Program-made: the position numbers and the translations under genes | The notes under the pieces: generated by a model | Seen by the model: only the letters and a program-made list of their open reading frames with translations | What the model was told of the DNA's origin: nothing | The model's database searches: none | In this document: positions 23,524-32,023 of the stretch, one piece after another | Numbering within the stretch: the first letter of the stretch is position 1 | Layout of the letters: every line of letters starts with the position of its first letter | Assembly: GCF_003073135.1 (NCBI RefSeq) | Contig: NZ_PGDQ01000002.1 | Span: 1-64,000 of the forward strand | Reading direction: 5' to 3' | Origin: Euzebya rosea | Lineage (GTDB): Bacteria; Actinomycetota; Nitriliruptoria; Euzebyales; Euzebyaceae | Length of the DNA stretch: 64,000 nt

Positions 23524-23676
23524 TTACCGGTGTCCCTGCATGACGTGTTGGAGAATGCTGCCGATCAGGCCGCCCGCCAGGGCCGCAACGATGCCAGAGG
23601 TGATTACGCAGAATCCGCCACATGGATAGGCGGCCCGCATCACGACGACGCCGAGAAGCGCTCCCCATAGGATCAT
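23524..23676 (-). CDS. Tiny hydrophobic ORF inside the insertion element
   Basis: The 50-residue reading frame has two membrane-like stretches (MILWGALLGVVVM and VITSGIVAALAGGLIGSIL) separated by a Cys-containing loop (YPCGGFC), and ends in a short basic tail. The ribosome site is weak (GGTAGGG). Its composition looks like a real two-span micropeptide and not a shadow, since no gene lies on the opposite strand, but translation is unproven. Confidence 0.4.
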   Translation of the reverse strand: MILWGALLGVVVMRAAYPCGGFCVITSGIVAALAGGLIGSILQHVMQGHR

Positions 23677-23697
23677 GGTGCACCCTACCGCTCAAGC

Positions 23698-23715
23698 ACC
23701 CGAGGGTCCTCGGGT
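23698..23715. other. Hairpin near the right end of the insertion element
   Basis: A perfect 8-bp stem (acccgagg-gt-cctcgggt) opens a GC-rich stretch that runs to the right inverted repeat with no ORF. It could insulate the element from outside transcription or belong to a small RNA. In 23677-23888 I see nothing else beyond the repeat and the gpsA leader. Confidence 0.4.
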
Positions 23716-23811
23716 TCTCCCGGTGGCCCCTCTTCAGGCAGGGAGGTAGCCCCAGTCCCGTCGGGAGAAGTGCCATCTGATAGCCGGCCATATCGGATGG
23801 CTGACGGACGC

Positions 23812-23828
23812 GATTACGGGACATCTCT
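23812..23828 (-). repeat. Right terminal inverted repeat of the insertion element
   Basis: This is the perfect inverse of the left repeat, followed by TA and then the gpsA leader. Confidence 0.92.
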
Positions 23829-23888
23829 TAGACTCCCCCGACGCAGCGCTTCTCCGACGCAGCGGAGCCGACGGACGGGGACACCGAC

Positions 23889-24896
23889 ATGACCAGACCC
23901 ATCAACGTGACCATCCTGGGGAGCGGCTCCTGGGGCACGACGGTGGCGTCGTTGGTCAGCGGCAACACCCCGACGTTGCTGTGGTCGCGTCGGCCGGAGG
24001 TCGCCGAGGAGATCAGCACCCGACAGACCAACAGCCGGTACCTGGGGGACCATCGGCTGCCAGCGTCCCTGGAGGCCACCGCTGACCTGGACGAGGCGGT
24101 CGCCCGGGCCGACGTCCTCGTCGTGGGCGTGCCCACGCAGGGCATCCGCGAGACCCTGGAGGCCGCGGCCCCGCACGTCCGTCCGTGGATCCCGGTGCTG
24201 TCGCTTGCAAAGGGCCTGGAGCAGTCGACGCGGATGCGGCCGACGGACGTGATCAGCGAGTGCCTGCCCGGCCACCCGGTCGGGCTGCTCGCCGGGCCGA
24301 ACATCGCGGGGGAGATCCTGGAGGGCAAGGCGGCGGCCGCCGTCATCGCCACCCCCGACCCCGACATCGCCGCGTCCCTGCAGCCGCTGTTCTCCTCGGT
24401 ACGGTTCCGCGTCTACACCAACACCGACGTGCTCGGCTGCGAGCTCGGGGGCGTGCTGAAGAACATCATCGCGATCGCCGCGGGGATGGCCGACGGCCTG
24501 GGCGTCGGGGTCAACACCAGCGCGCTGGTCATCTCCCGCGGGCTCGCCGAGATCACCCGGCTGGGCCTTGCGATGGGCGCCGACCCCGCGACCTTCAGCG
24601 GGCTGACCGGGCTCGGTGACCTGATCGCCACGTGCATGTCGCCGCGGTCCCGCAACCGGCGGGTGGGCGAGGAGCTGGCCAAGGGGCGCACCATCGAGGA
24701 GGCGGTCGAGGTGCTCGGCCAGGTCGCCGAGGGCGTCAAGACCGCCCGCAGCGTGGTGGAGCTCGCGCACGAGCACGGTGTCGAGGTCCCGATCTGCCGG
24801 GAGGTCGACGCGGTCTGCAACGAGGGTCGCACCGCCCTGCAGGCCTACCGCGGACTCGTCCGGCTGCGGCCGGGCAGCGAGCACGACGCCGGCTGA
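23889..24896 (+). CDS. gpsA: Glycerol-3-phosphate dehydrogenase [NAD(P)+]
   Basis: The 335-residue enzyme reduces dihydroxyacetone phosphate to glycerol-3-phosphate, the substrate of PlsB. The N-terminal Rossmann motif is [46 protein letters not shown] (catalytic Lys) and [14 protein letters not shown] follow in the expected order. Its length fits the family. The ribosome site is weak (ggggaca). The insertion element ends 58 bp upstream of the ATG and probably displaced the original promoter region, which may make the element's right end part of the gpsA leader. Confidence 0.95.
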   Translation: MTRPINVTILGSGSWGTTVASLVSGNTPTLLWSRRPEVAEEISTRQTNSRYLGDHRLPASLEATADLDEAVARADVLVVGVPTQGIRETLEAAAPHVRPWIPVLSLAKGLEQSTRMRPTDVISECLPGHPVGLLAGPNIAGEILEGKAAAAVIATPDPDIAASLQPLFSSVRFRVYTNTDVLGCELGGVLKNIIAIAAGMADGLGVGVNTSALVISRGLAEITRLGLAMGADPATFSGLTGLGDLIATCMSPRSRNRRVGEELAKGRTIEEAVEVLGQVAEGVKTARSVVELAHEHGVEVPICREVDAVCNEGRTALQAYRGLVRLRPGSEHDAG

Positions 24897-24910
24897 GGCG
24901 TCGAGGCCGG

Positions 24911-25843
24911 TCAGCCCGACGGGGTCGGGTCGGGGCTGGCCGACGGCGAGGCGCTGGGCGACGTCGTCGGCGCGGGGGCGGTCCCCAGCAACGCGCTCTC
25001 CGTGCACCCCCACACCCCCACACCGGTGCCCTCGGCCGACGCCTGGGCCACGCGCAGCCGCTCGGTCAGGAACGGGTCGTCGTCGACCTGGTCGTCGTCC
25101 AGGATGGCTTCCCCGGCCACGGTCAGGGTGACGTTCAGCGACGAGTCGGGGTTGGTCAACGCCAGCACCTCCGCCAGGCGCCGCCCCAGCGCGTCGGTCT
25201 CGGGGGCGTCGGCGGGGCGGCGCAGGAGCACGTCACCCCCGGTCGCCTCGAGCCACGCCTCGGTGAGGGCGGTGGACTGGGTGTGTCGGCAGTCGCCCGG
25301 AGAAGGCGCGTCGGTGCCGGCGAGGCGGACCTGGATCGCCCGTCCGGCGTCGGGACCGTCCGCCAGCATCTCCCGCAGGTCGAACCCGACCAGGACGTTG
25401 CCGTCGACGACGTCGGTGATGTGCAGGGCGAGGTCGACGTCGTCGGTCTCCGCGACGGCGGTGGTGACCTCCGCGAGGCTGGTCGCCGCGGCGGCGTCCT
25501 CGCTGGCATCGGCCTGCGCGGCCTCGGCCGCGTCTGCGGCGTCCGCGGCCTCCGACCCCGAGGCCCGTGCGTCCGCCAGCTCCGAGGTCAGCGCCTCGAG
25601 CTCGTCCTCGAGGCGGTCGATCTCGCCGGCGCGGTCCTGCAGGTCGCCGCGCAGGTCGGCCAGGTCACCCCGCAGCTCTGCTGCCAGCGCGTCGGCCGCG
25701 TCGGCCCGGTCCACGGCCGCGTCGATGTCGCCCCGGGCGCCGCTGCCCGCCGCCCACACCGTCACCACGACGATGACCAGCACGGCGACAACCGTGCCGA
25801 TGACCATCGGTGAGGGGGTCGGCAGGGACGGGCGATCGACCAT
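24911..25843 (-). CDS. Membrane-anchored coiled-coil protein with a nuclease-like (SNase) domain
   Basis: The 310-residue protein has one N-terminal membrane helix (VIGTVVAVLVIVVVTVWAA, residues 14-32), then a heptad-like coiled coil (about 40-95) and an Ala-rich linker. Residues 140-280 resemble the staphylococcal-nuclease fold: VVDGNVLVG, VRLAGTDAP, LGRRLAEVL and QASAEGTGVGVWGC. The catalytic set is incomplete: the usual DGDT is DGNV and the Glu after DAP is Ser, so it may not cut DNA. The tail is Ser/Pro-rich. The gene is convergent with gpsA. Confidence 0.65.
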   Translation of the reverse strand: MVDRPSLPTPSPMVIGTVVAVLVIVVVTVWAAGSGARGDIDAAVDRADAADALAAELRGDLADLRGDLQDRAGEIDRLEDELEALTSELADARASGSEAADAADAAEAAQADASEDAAAATSLAEVTTAVAETDDVDLALHITDVVDGNVLVGFDLREMLADGPDAGRAIQVRLAGTDAPSPGDCRHTQSTALTEAWLEATGGDVLLRRPADAPETDALGRRLAEVLALTNPDSSLNVTLTVAGEAILDDDQVDDDPFLTERLRVAQASAEGTGVGVWGCTESALLGTAPAPTTSPSASPSASPDPTPSG

Positions 25844-25879
25844 CGGGTGGACCGTACTGCACCGTCCCCGCCCGGTGGC

Positions 25880-28800
25880 TCAGCCGCCGACCGGTTCGCT
25901 GGGGGCGCCGTTGGTGTTGCCCCAGGCGTCGGTGACCCCACCGGCCGCGACCCGTGCGGTCGCGCCGTCGGCGAGGACACCCTCGGCTCGCCACTGGCCG
26001 TCGGTGGTCCGGGTCGCCGGGACCGTGCGGACCGTGCCGTCGATCGTGGTGACCGTGACCGACACGGCCTCGGCCACACCGGTGTCGGCCCACAGCCGGA
26101 AGCTGCAGAACGGACAGTAGAACTGGTCGTCGGCGGTGCCGCTGCGGTAGGTGAAGCGGACCCGGCCGTCGGCGGCGGAGGTGTCGCGCCCGTCGACGTC
26201 GGTCAGCTGGACGTAGTCCATCGGCGAGTCGTAGCTGTTCGGGTAGTCGATCGGACCGAAGGTGTAGGTGGTGGTGCCCGCACCACCGTCGTCGTAGCCG
26301 ACGACGGTGGTCGGCCCGACGGTCACGACCACGTCCTCGCCGTCGGCCGCCGTGTCGGCGGTGATGCCGGTCCACGGGCTGACGGTGAACGGCTCGGAGG
26401 TCAGCGCGTAGGGCTCGACGGCGTCACCCGGACCGGTCCGCCGCTCACCGGTGACGGTGAAGCGGTAGGTCCCCGTCGGCGTGGCGGTGACACGGGTGCC
26501 ATCGACCTCGGGCAGCGGGATCGTGGTGTCGTAGCCCAGCCGGGGGCTGCCGCCGCCGTGCACGAAGGCCTCGTACTGGGCGGTCCAGACCCATTCGAAC
26601 GTCCCTGCCTCGACGGCCGGGAGGTCCGCGGGCGTGGGGAAGTCCAGCCGCATCTGCACCTCGCCGTGCATGTCGCCGACGGTCGTCCAGGACCCGTCGG
26701 CCGCCTGTCGCTGGACGGTGACCAGCGGCATGTCGGTGTAGTTGGAGCCACCGACCCAGCTGACGTGCGCGGCATCGAACCGCTGGATGTCCTCGGGCTG
26801 CGCCACGATCGACGGCGTGCCGCCGTCGGCAGGCAGGGACGCGGCGTAGGCCCGCTCGTGGGCGTCGGCGATGGTGCCCAGCGTGGTGGACAGGGCCAGG
26901 GCCCGGCCGGACTCGGCCTGGTAGGCCAGGTCCTGCGGGGACAGCTGGACGACGGGGCCACCGTTCAGCTGGTGCCCCAGCGCCACCATGCGGTTGGCCA
27001 GGAAGTCCGCCCCGTGCAGGCCAAGGCCGTTCAGCGCCTTGCGGTAGTGGTCGTGGGCCCGCATCTCGCGGTAGTTGGGCACGTAGCCGAAGTAGTCGTT
27101 GGCCATGCCGACGCTGACCACCATCGGGTACCCCTCGGACGGGTCCACCTCGTCATGGGTGAAGTTGCCGAAGATGGCGGCGGGATCCACGGCCTCGGAC
27201 TCGCCGAAGACGCTCGCCACATCGGCCTCCCACCCGTCGGCGTCGTTGCGGATCTGTGCCCGCATCCGCTCGACCATCGCGGTCGGGACCGGCTCGAGGT
27301 CGGCGGTCGGGTCCTGCGGGTTGGCGCAGGTCGTCATCCCCTCCGCGCCGGGCGTCGGGACGCACCAGTCGCGTCCGGGGTCCGGGTGGCCGTCGGGGGT
27401 CCCCAGCGCCTCCCAGTCCCACCCGATCCACACGTTGTCGGCGATGTCGTCCAGCCGGGTCTGCACGTTCAGCGCCGTGTCGGTGAACTGCTCGCAGGGG
27501 CAGAACGTCACCCCGAGGTCACCGATCCGCATGGCCATGACGTGCACGGCGGCGGTCTCCTCCACCCCGCCGAGCGTCGTGGCGGTGTAGCTGTCGGGGA
27601 TCGGGACCCCGGCGGCCTTCAGCTGGTCGTACACCGCCGGCAGTCCGAGGGTGTCCGCGATCGGTCGGGTGTGCTCGTCCAGGCCACCGTTCTCGCAGTC
27701 GGGGAAGCCCAGGACCGGCGCCTGCACGTTGCCGTGGAACAGCTGGTCGGTGTTGCAGTTGGAGACGCCGGGGACCGGTCGGGAGCCCGGCGGGGCGAAG
27801 CGCTGGCTGGCCGAGGCGACGTCGAACCCGGTGGTGAAGGGCACCATCGCGATGGGCTCGATGGCGTCGGCGGGCAGGTGGAGGGGCTGGGCGACCGGGT
27901 CGAAGCCGACGACGGGCGTCCGGGCGTCGAGGGCGTCGAAGGCCATGGTGACGCGGTCGGCCCACAGCCGCGCGGCGTGGTCGAGGCCTGCGAAGCCGTT
28001 GTCCTGGAACTCGCGCCGTTCGGCAGCTTCGTGCACGCGCAGCGCCTTCTCGGGGCCCGAGGACCCGGTCTCGCGCTGCGACATGACGCTCGTGACCCCG
28101 AGCTCGCGGTCGATGACGCGCATGGCCGCGTGGGTCACGTCACCGTTGAAGACGTCGTAGCCCCACGTCCACTCGGGGTGGAGGCCGAGGATCACCCACG
28201 CGGCGTACGGGTCGGGGTGGGCGGGGTCGGTGATGTCGTCGAACCGCACGACCGACAGCTGCCCGGTGGTGTGGCTGTAGGGCTGGCCGGCCGGGGTGCC
28301 GTCGTAGCCGACCTTGGGGCCGTAGGTGTGCGCCTGGATCTCGTTGAAGGGGATGGTGACGGCCCCCATGCGGACCGGCCGGAGGGCTGCGGTCGCCTCG
28401 ATGACCGCCTGCGCCATGCGCTCGGCCATGTAGTCGAAGAAGCGGATGTCGACGACGTCCTGGAAGATCCACACGCCCCACGAGGGGGAGGAGTAGAAGG
28501 CCGAGTTGTGGTTGTGGCTGACGGTGACCGCGACCTGTTCGTCGGTCAGCCCGACGAGCGGGCCGTCCTTCAGGCCGGCGGTGACCTCGGCATCGTGCAG
28601 CTGCAGCAGCTGGCCGACCCGGCGGTTCAGCAGGTCGTTGGGCAGGTACAGGTCGTTGGCGACCACCGCCACGCGTTCGCCGTCGGCCCCCTGCACGACC
28701 AGCGCCCGGGTCAGGATGCGCGACCCGAGCTCCTCGGTCGGCTCCTTGCGGACGGCGTGGGCGTGCGGGTCCACGAACTCGGGGCTGACCGGCGCGGCGG

Positions 28801-29032
28801 TGTCGGCGAACTGCCCGCCGGAGGCGCCCATGTGCCAGGAGGTGTCCACCGAGGCGACACCCGCCCGGCTGACGCCGTCCTGCAGCGCGTCGGCCAGCAG
28901 CAGGTCGGCGGCAACGATCGGGTCGACCGACGCGGCGGTCGTGCCGGTCAGCCCGGCGGTGGCGCTGGCGGTGGTCGCGAGGCTCGTGACGAGCAGTGCG
29001 GCGAGGGCGAGGCGAAGGAAACGTGCGGTCAT
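25880..29032 (-). CDS. Secreted neutral-ceramidase-like hydrolase
   Basis: The 1,050-residue protein has a signal peptide (RLALAALLVTSLATTASA). The N-terminal 700 residues resemble neutral/alkaline non-lysosomal ceramidases: an early VVANDLYLPND, a metal-site-like TVSHNHNSAFYSS, a long central domain, and GMANDYFGYVPNYREM. The C-terminal 300 residues are beta-rich with Ig-like character and a CPFC pair. Ceramidases split N-acyl sphingosines; whether this enzyme acts on ceramide or another amide lipid is unknown. It is monocistronic and divergent from the SRPBCC gene. It is longer than typical bacterial ceramidases (about 650-700) because of the C-terminal domains. Confidence 0.7.
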   Translation of the reverse strand: MTARFLRLALAALLVTSLATTASATAGLTGTTAASVDPIVAADLLLADALQDGVSRAGVASVDTSWHMGASGGQFADTAAPVSPEFVDPHAHAVRKEPTEELGSRILTRALVVQGADGERVAVVANDLYLPNDLLNRRVGQLLQLHDAEVTAGLKDGPLVGLTDEQVAVTVSHNHNSAFYSSPSWGVWIFQDVVDIRFFDYMAERMAQAVIEATAALRPVRMGAVTIPFNEIQAHTYGPKVGYDGTPAGQPYSHTTGQLSVVRFDDITDPAHPDPYAAWVILGLHPEWTWGYDVFNGDVTHAAMRVIDRELGVTSVMSQRETGSSGPEKALRVHEAAERREFQDNGFAGLDHAARLWADRVTMAFDALDARTPVVGFDPVAQPLHLPADAIEPIAMVPFTTGFDVASASQRFAPPGSRPVPGVSNCNTDQLFHGNVQAPVLGFPDCENGGLDEHTRPIADTLGLPAVYDQLKAAGVPIPDSYTATTLGGVEETAAVHVMAMRIGDLGVTFCPCEQFTDTALNVQTRLDDIADNVWIGWDWEALGTPDGHPDPGRDWCVPTPGAEGMTTCANPQDPTADLEPVPTAMVERMRAQIRNDADGWEADVASVFGESEAVDPAAIFGNFTHDEVDPSEGYPMVVSVGMANDYFGYVPNYREMRAHDHYRKALNGLGLHGADFLANRMVALGHQLNGGPVVQLSPQDLAYQAESGRALALSTTLGTIADAHERAYAASLPADGGTPSIVAQPEDIQRFDAAHVSWVGGSNYTDMPLVTVQRQAADGSWTTVGDMHGEVQMRLDFPTPADLPAVEAGTFEWVWTAQYEAFVHGGGSPRLGYDTTIPLPEVDGTRVTATPTGTYRFTVTGERRTGPGDAVEPYALTSEPFTVSPWTGITADTAADGEDVVVTVGPTTVVGYDDGGAGTTTYTFGPIDYPNSYDSPMDYVQLTDVDGRDTSAADGRVRFTYRSGTADDQFYCPFCSFRLWADTGVAEAVSVTVTTIDGTVRTVPATRTTDGQWRAEGVLADGATARVAAGGVTDAWGNTNGAPSEPVGG

Positions 29033-29172
29033 CAGGTCGGCTCCTGGACGTGGCGGCTACCGGCTGGGTTCGGGGTCCGGAACCCGCGTTCCTGCTGGAG
29101 GATCTCCACACCTGCTCGTGATCCGTCACGAGCCGCGCGCCGCCCGCGCGTGGAACACGAGAGGATGGGCTC

Positions 29173-29628
29173 GTGGAGACCAGCGCAACGGTGGAAATGG
29201 CGGTACCCGCGGCCACGGCGTTCGCCTTCGTGGCCGACGCGACGAACAACCCGCGGTGGCAGAAGGGCATGGTCGAGTGCGCCTGGCTGGGCGACGAACC
29301 GCCGATCACCGTCGGGTCGCGGTACCAGCAGCACGCCCGGTTCCTGTCGCGGGACGTCCGCTCGACCTTCGAGGTCACCGAGTACGTGGACGGGCAGGTC
29401 ATCGCCGCCCGCACGCTCGGGGTCGACGAGGGAGGGGTGGCCGGCGGGTTCCCGATCACCTTCCGGCGATCGGTGGAGCCGGTCGATGACGGGCGATGTC
29501 GGGTACGGACGGTCGTGACGGGCGAGCCCGGCCGCTTCTTCGGGCTGGCGTCGGGCCCGCTGGCGTGGATGGTCCGGCGGTCCATCCGTGCCGACTACGA
29601 CCGGCTGGTCGACGTCCTGGAGTCCTGA
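29173..29628 (+). CDS. SRPBCC / polyketide-cyclase-like protein
   Basis: The 151-residue protein has the START-like helix-grip pattern: ETSATVEMAVPAATAFAFVAD with the N-P-R-W-Q element, a series of strands, and a long C-terminal helix (RRSIRADYDRLVDVLES). Members bind small hydrophobic ligands. The start is GTG at 29173. Function is not predictable from context. Confidence 0.78.
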   Translation: METSATVEMAVPAATAFAFVADATNNPRWQKGMVECAWLGDEPPITVGSRYQQHARFLSRDVRSTFEVTEYVDGQVIAARTLGVDEGGVAGGFPITFRRSVEPVDDGRCRVRTVVTGEPGRFFGLASGPLAWMVRRSIRADYDRLVDVLES

Positions 29629-30772
29629 CCCCGGTTCGACTCCCACCGGGGTTCCCCTCGGTACAGGCCCGGCTGTCGGAGACGGCCAGGGTGCCGCCTA
29701 CCGTGGCGGCATCGCCGCAGACCCGCACCGGACCGGTGCCGCAGACCCGCCGCTCGCCACCACTCGCCGACCAGTCGCCCCCAGCGACCGCGTCGCCGGG
29801 TTCGCGCAGCGGTTCCCGCTGGTGCTCATCGCCAGCGGTGTCGTGCTGTACTCGACCGGGCCGATCATGCTGCAGGCCTCGTCGTTGTCCGGGCCGGCGT
29901 TCTCCTTCTGGCGACTGCTCATCGGTGCGGGCCTGCTGGCCGCGCTGGCCGTGGGCAGCTCGCGGCGACGACGCGTCCCCGTGCTGCCGGGCGGGGAGGG
30001 GCGCCGGTGGACCGCCATCGCCGGCGTCTGCTTCGGGGTCCACCAGCTGCTGTTCATGACGGCCGTGAAGCTGACCAGCGTCGTGGACGTCTCGCTGATG
30101 AACGCCCTCGCCCCGGTCGCCACGGCCCTGGGCGCATGGTGGATGTTCCGCGAACGGCCGGGCCCCCGGTTCTTCGCCTGGTCCGCCCTGGCGATCGGTG
30201 GTGGTGCCTGGCTTGCGGTGCAGGCGTCCGGCCCGACGGGCAACCCCCTCGGCATGGCGATGGCGATCGCCAACGTCGTCTGCTTCGCCGGCTTCTTCCT
30301 GTCGTCCAAGCGGGGACGCGAGCACGTGGACGTGCTGCCCTTCCTCGCCGGGGTGATGACCGTCGGGGTGCTGCTGGTCGGGGCCTTCGTGGCGGTGGCC
30401 GGCGTCGACGTCGGCAGCGCGACGCGCACCGACCTGCTCCTGGCCTTCGGCGTCGCGGCGGGCCCCGGGGCGCTGGGCCACTTCGTGATGACGTGGCCGC
30501 TGCGCTGGGTGCCGGCCAACATCCCGCCCGTCATGCGGCTGGCCCAGCCGGCATTGTCGGGTGTGCTGGCGCTGCTGGTGCTGGGCGAACCGCTCGGCTG
30601 GGTGCACGCGGCCGGCGGGCTCGTCGTCGTCGTCGGTGCCGCGGGTGCGGTGCTGTCACGCGACGGCAGGGCGTTGCAGCGCGAGGCCCGGGAGGGGGCC
30701 GGTGTGCCGTCGGGTCAGACGACCGCGATCTCGCTGAGCACGTCGCGGGCGCTGAGGACCCCCACCGGCTGA
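29588..30772 (+). CDS. EamA-family (DMT) transporter
   Basis: The product has ten membrane helices in two EamA repeats, beginning FPLVLIASGVVLYSTGPI and including LTSVVDVSLMNALAPVATAL, with RLAQPALSGVLALLVLGEPLGW near the end. These export metabolites or take up small molecules. The start is uncertain: the only in-frame start codons ahead of the first helix are this GTG, which overlaps the SRPBCC gene by 41 bp and gives a 75-residue Pro/Gly-rich lead, and a GTG at about 29821 inside the helix. A non-standard start in between is possible. The 3' end overlaps the convergent CBS gene by 58 bp. Confidence 0.8.
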   Translation: MPTTTGWSTSWSPDPGSTPTGVPLGTGPAVGDGQGAAYRGGIAADPHRTGAADPPLATTRRPVAPSDRVAGFAQRFPLVLIASGVVLYSTGPIMLQASSLSGPAFSFWRLLIGAGLLAALAVGSSRRRRVPVLPGGEGRRWTAIAGVCFGVHQLLFMTAVKLTSVVDVSLMNALAPVATALGAWWMFRERPGPRFFAWSALAIGGGAWLAVQASGPTGNPLGMAMAIANVVCFAGFFLSSKRGREHVDVLPFLAGVMTVGVLLVGAFVAVAGVDVGSATRTDLLLAFGVAAGPGALGHFVMTWPLRWVPANIPPVMRLAQPALSGVLALLVLGEPLGWVHAAGGLVVVVGAAGAVLSRDGRALQREAREGAGVPSGQTTAISLSTSRALRTPTG

Positions 30773-31125
30773 CCGTCGTCGTCGCCGACGACGACGAGGT
30801 GGCGGATGCCGCGCTTGGCCATCGCGTTGATGCCGTCCTGCAGGCTGGCGGATGCGTTGACGGTGATGATGTCACCCCGGGCACGGTCGGCCAGGTGCAC
30901 CTCGTCGGGCCGGTCGCCGTCGGCCAGCGAGCGGACGAGGTCGCGCTCGGAGAACACGCCGACGAGCTCGTCGCCGTCGGTCAGCAGCAGCAGGCCGATG
31001 TGGCGGTCCCGCATGGCCTTCGCGGCCTCGCACAGCGTCGAGGACGCCGGCAGGGTGATGAACGTCTCTGACATGCAGCGGGCGACCGGCTGCTCGAGAC
31101 GGCGGTCCTGGTCGATCGATGGCAT
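30715..31125 (-). CDS. CBS-pair protein
   Basis: The 136-residue protein consists almost only of two CBS motifs (ETFITLPASSTLCEAAKAM ... GVFSERDLVRSL and DIITVNASASLQDGINAM ... GVLSARDVLSEI). It resembles small stand-alone CBS proteins that bind AMP, ATP or SAM, such as hypoxic response proteins. No partner domain is present. It is the second CBS protein in the window. Confidence 0.85.
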   Translation of the reverse strand: MPSIDQDRRLEQPVARCMSETFITLPASSTLCEAAKAMRDRHIGLLLLTDGDELVGVFSERDLVRSLADGDRPDEVHLADRARGDIITVNASASLQDGINAMAKRGIRHLVVVGDDDGQPVGVLSARDVLSEIAVV

Positions 31126-31196
31126 CGGTTGTGCTCCCCCCGAGGGGTGGTTGCGTCCCGGGTCCAGTTCAGGGGCAGGGCCGGGTGACGGGCAGC

Positions 31197-31898
31197 CTAG
31201 TCGCCCGCGACCGTCTCGTCGCCCTCCGTCGCACCGGCACCCCGTGCGGCCAGCCCGGCCGTCGCTGCCCTGGCCACCGAGAAGATGGGGCTCCAGATGC
31301 GCGCGAGGTCCACGGGCAGGGGGTCCATCGGACGGCCGCCGAGGTCGCTGACGACCTCGATGTCCTCCTCAACAGCCGTGCGTGCCGTCTCGCGCAGCTC
31401 CACGCCGTAGGCGGTCGGGTCCTCGGGGTGGGGGAACGCCGAGGGGTCGGCCATGACGAGCGGGCGCACGATCCCGACGCCAGCGGCAGGGCCCTGGCCG
31501 TCCTCGACCGGGCTGAGCAACGCGGCGACCTCGACCAGCACCTGGTCGGACCGGGCCCCCTCCTCCGCGAGCGTCCGACGGCTGCCCGTCACGTCGGGAG
31601 GCGTGGAGAGGTCCGCGGGGCACAGCACCATCGCGGTGACCAGCAGGCCGCCCGTGGGGATCTCCAGCAGGCCGGCCACGGTCACGAGCGACGGGGTTGC
31701 CGAGGCCACGCGAACCGTGCCCGCCAGCTGCTCGAAGACCCGGGGGCTGAGCATGCCCGGGTCGAGCAGCGGCACATCGGCCAGCGGCCCCTCACCACGG
31801 GGCCAGTCGGCGAGGATCTGCGGGATGGCGGAGATCTGGGGACGGAGAAGCCGGCGGACCTCGTCGAGGTCCGGCGGCACGAGGGGAGCGTTGGCCAT
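31197..31898 (-). CDS. Uncharacterised soluble protein
   Basis: The 233-residue protein starts at the ATG at 31898 (MANAPLVPPDLDEVRRLLR). It alternates helices and strands (VRVASATPSLVTVAGLLE, GGLLVTAMVLCPAD, GVGIVRPLVMADPSAF). It has no signal peptide, no membrane helix beyond weak ones, and no catalytic motif that I recognise. It lies 71 bp upstream of the CBS gene on the same strand. An extended start at 32084 would run through the promoter of the amidase and is unlikely. Confidence 0.6.
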   Translation of the reverse strand: MANAPLVPPDLDEVRRLLRPQISAIPQILADWPRGEGPLADVPLLDPGMLSPRVFEQLAGTVRVASATPSLVTVAGLLEIPTGGLLVTAMVLCPADLSTPPDVTGSRRTLAEEGARSDQVLVEVAALLSPVEDGQGPAAGVGIVRPLVMADPSAFPHPEDPTAYGVELRETARTAVEEDIEVVSDLGGRPMDPLPVDLARIWSPIFSVARAATAGLAARGAGATEGDETVAGD

Positions 31899-32023
31899 GG
31901 CACGGAGTTGTAGCGCGTCGGTGCCGGTTCGGCTCCTCGCGGGGGGGTGACCATCGGCCGCACCGACGAGGCGGTCGGTACGCTCACCCGCCCCCGCGGC
32001 GGGCGAGTAGCGTTCCCGGGCAC

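Larger units (their letters stand above)
20662..23828. mobile_element. IS5-type insertion element carrying a TnpB-like nuclease
   Basis: The element is 3,167 bp bounded by 17-bp perfect inverted repeats and flanked on each side by TA (20660-20661 and 23829-23830), consistent with a TA target duplication as in the IS427 group of IS5. It contains a DDE transposase (plus), a large TnpB-like gene (minus) that runs to the very left tip, and a small hydrophobic ORF near the right end. It sits in what was about a 100-bp divergent gap between the 70-residue gene and gpsA. Its GC content looks lower than its neighbours. Confidence 0.88.

Noticed and set aside
25847-29518. 1,223-codon plus-strand frame across the ceramidase-like gene
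   Set aside because: It is a shadow of the minus-strand gene, which has a signal peptide and family motifs; this frame is Gly/Val/Arg-rich noise.
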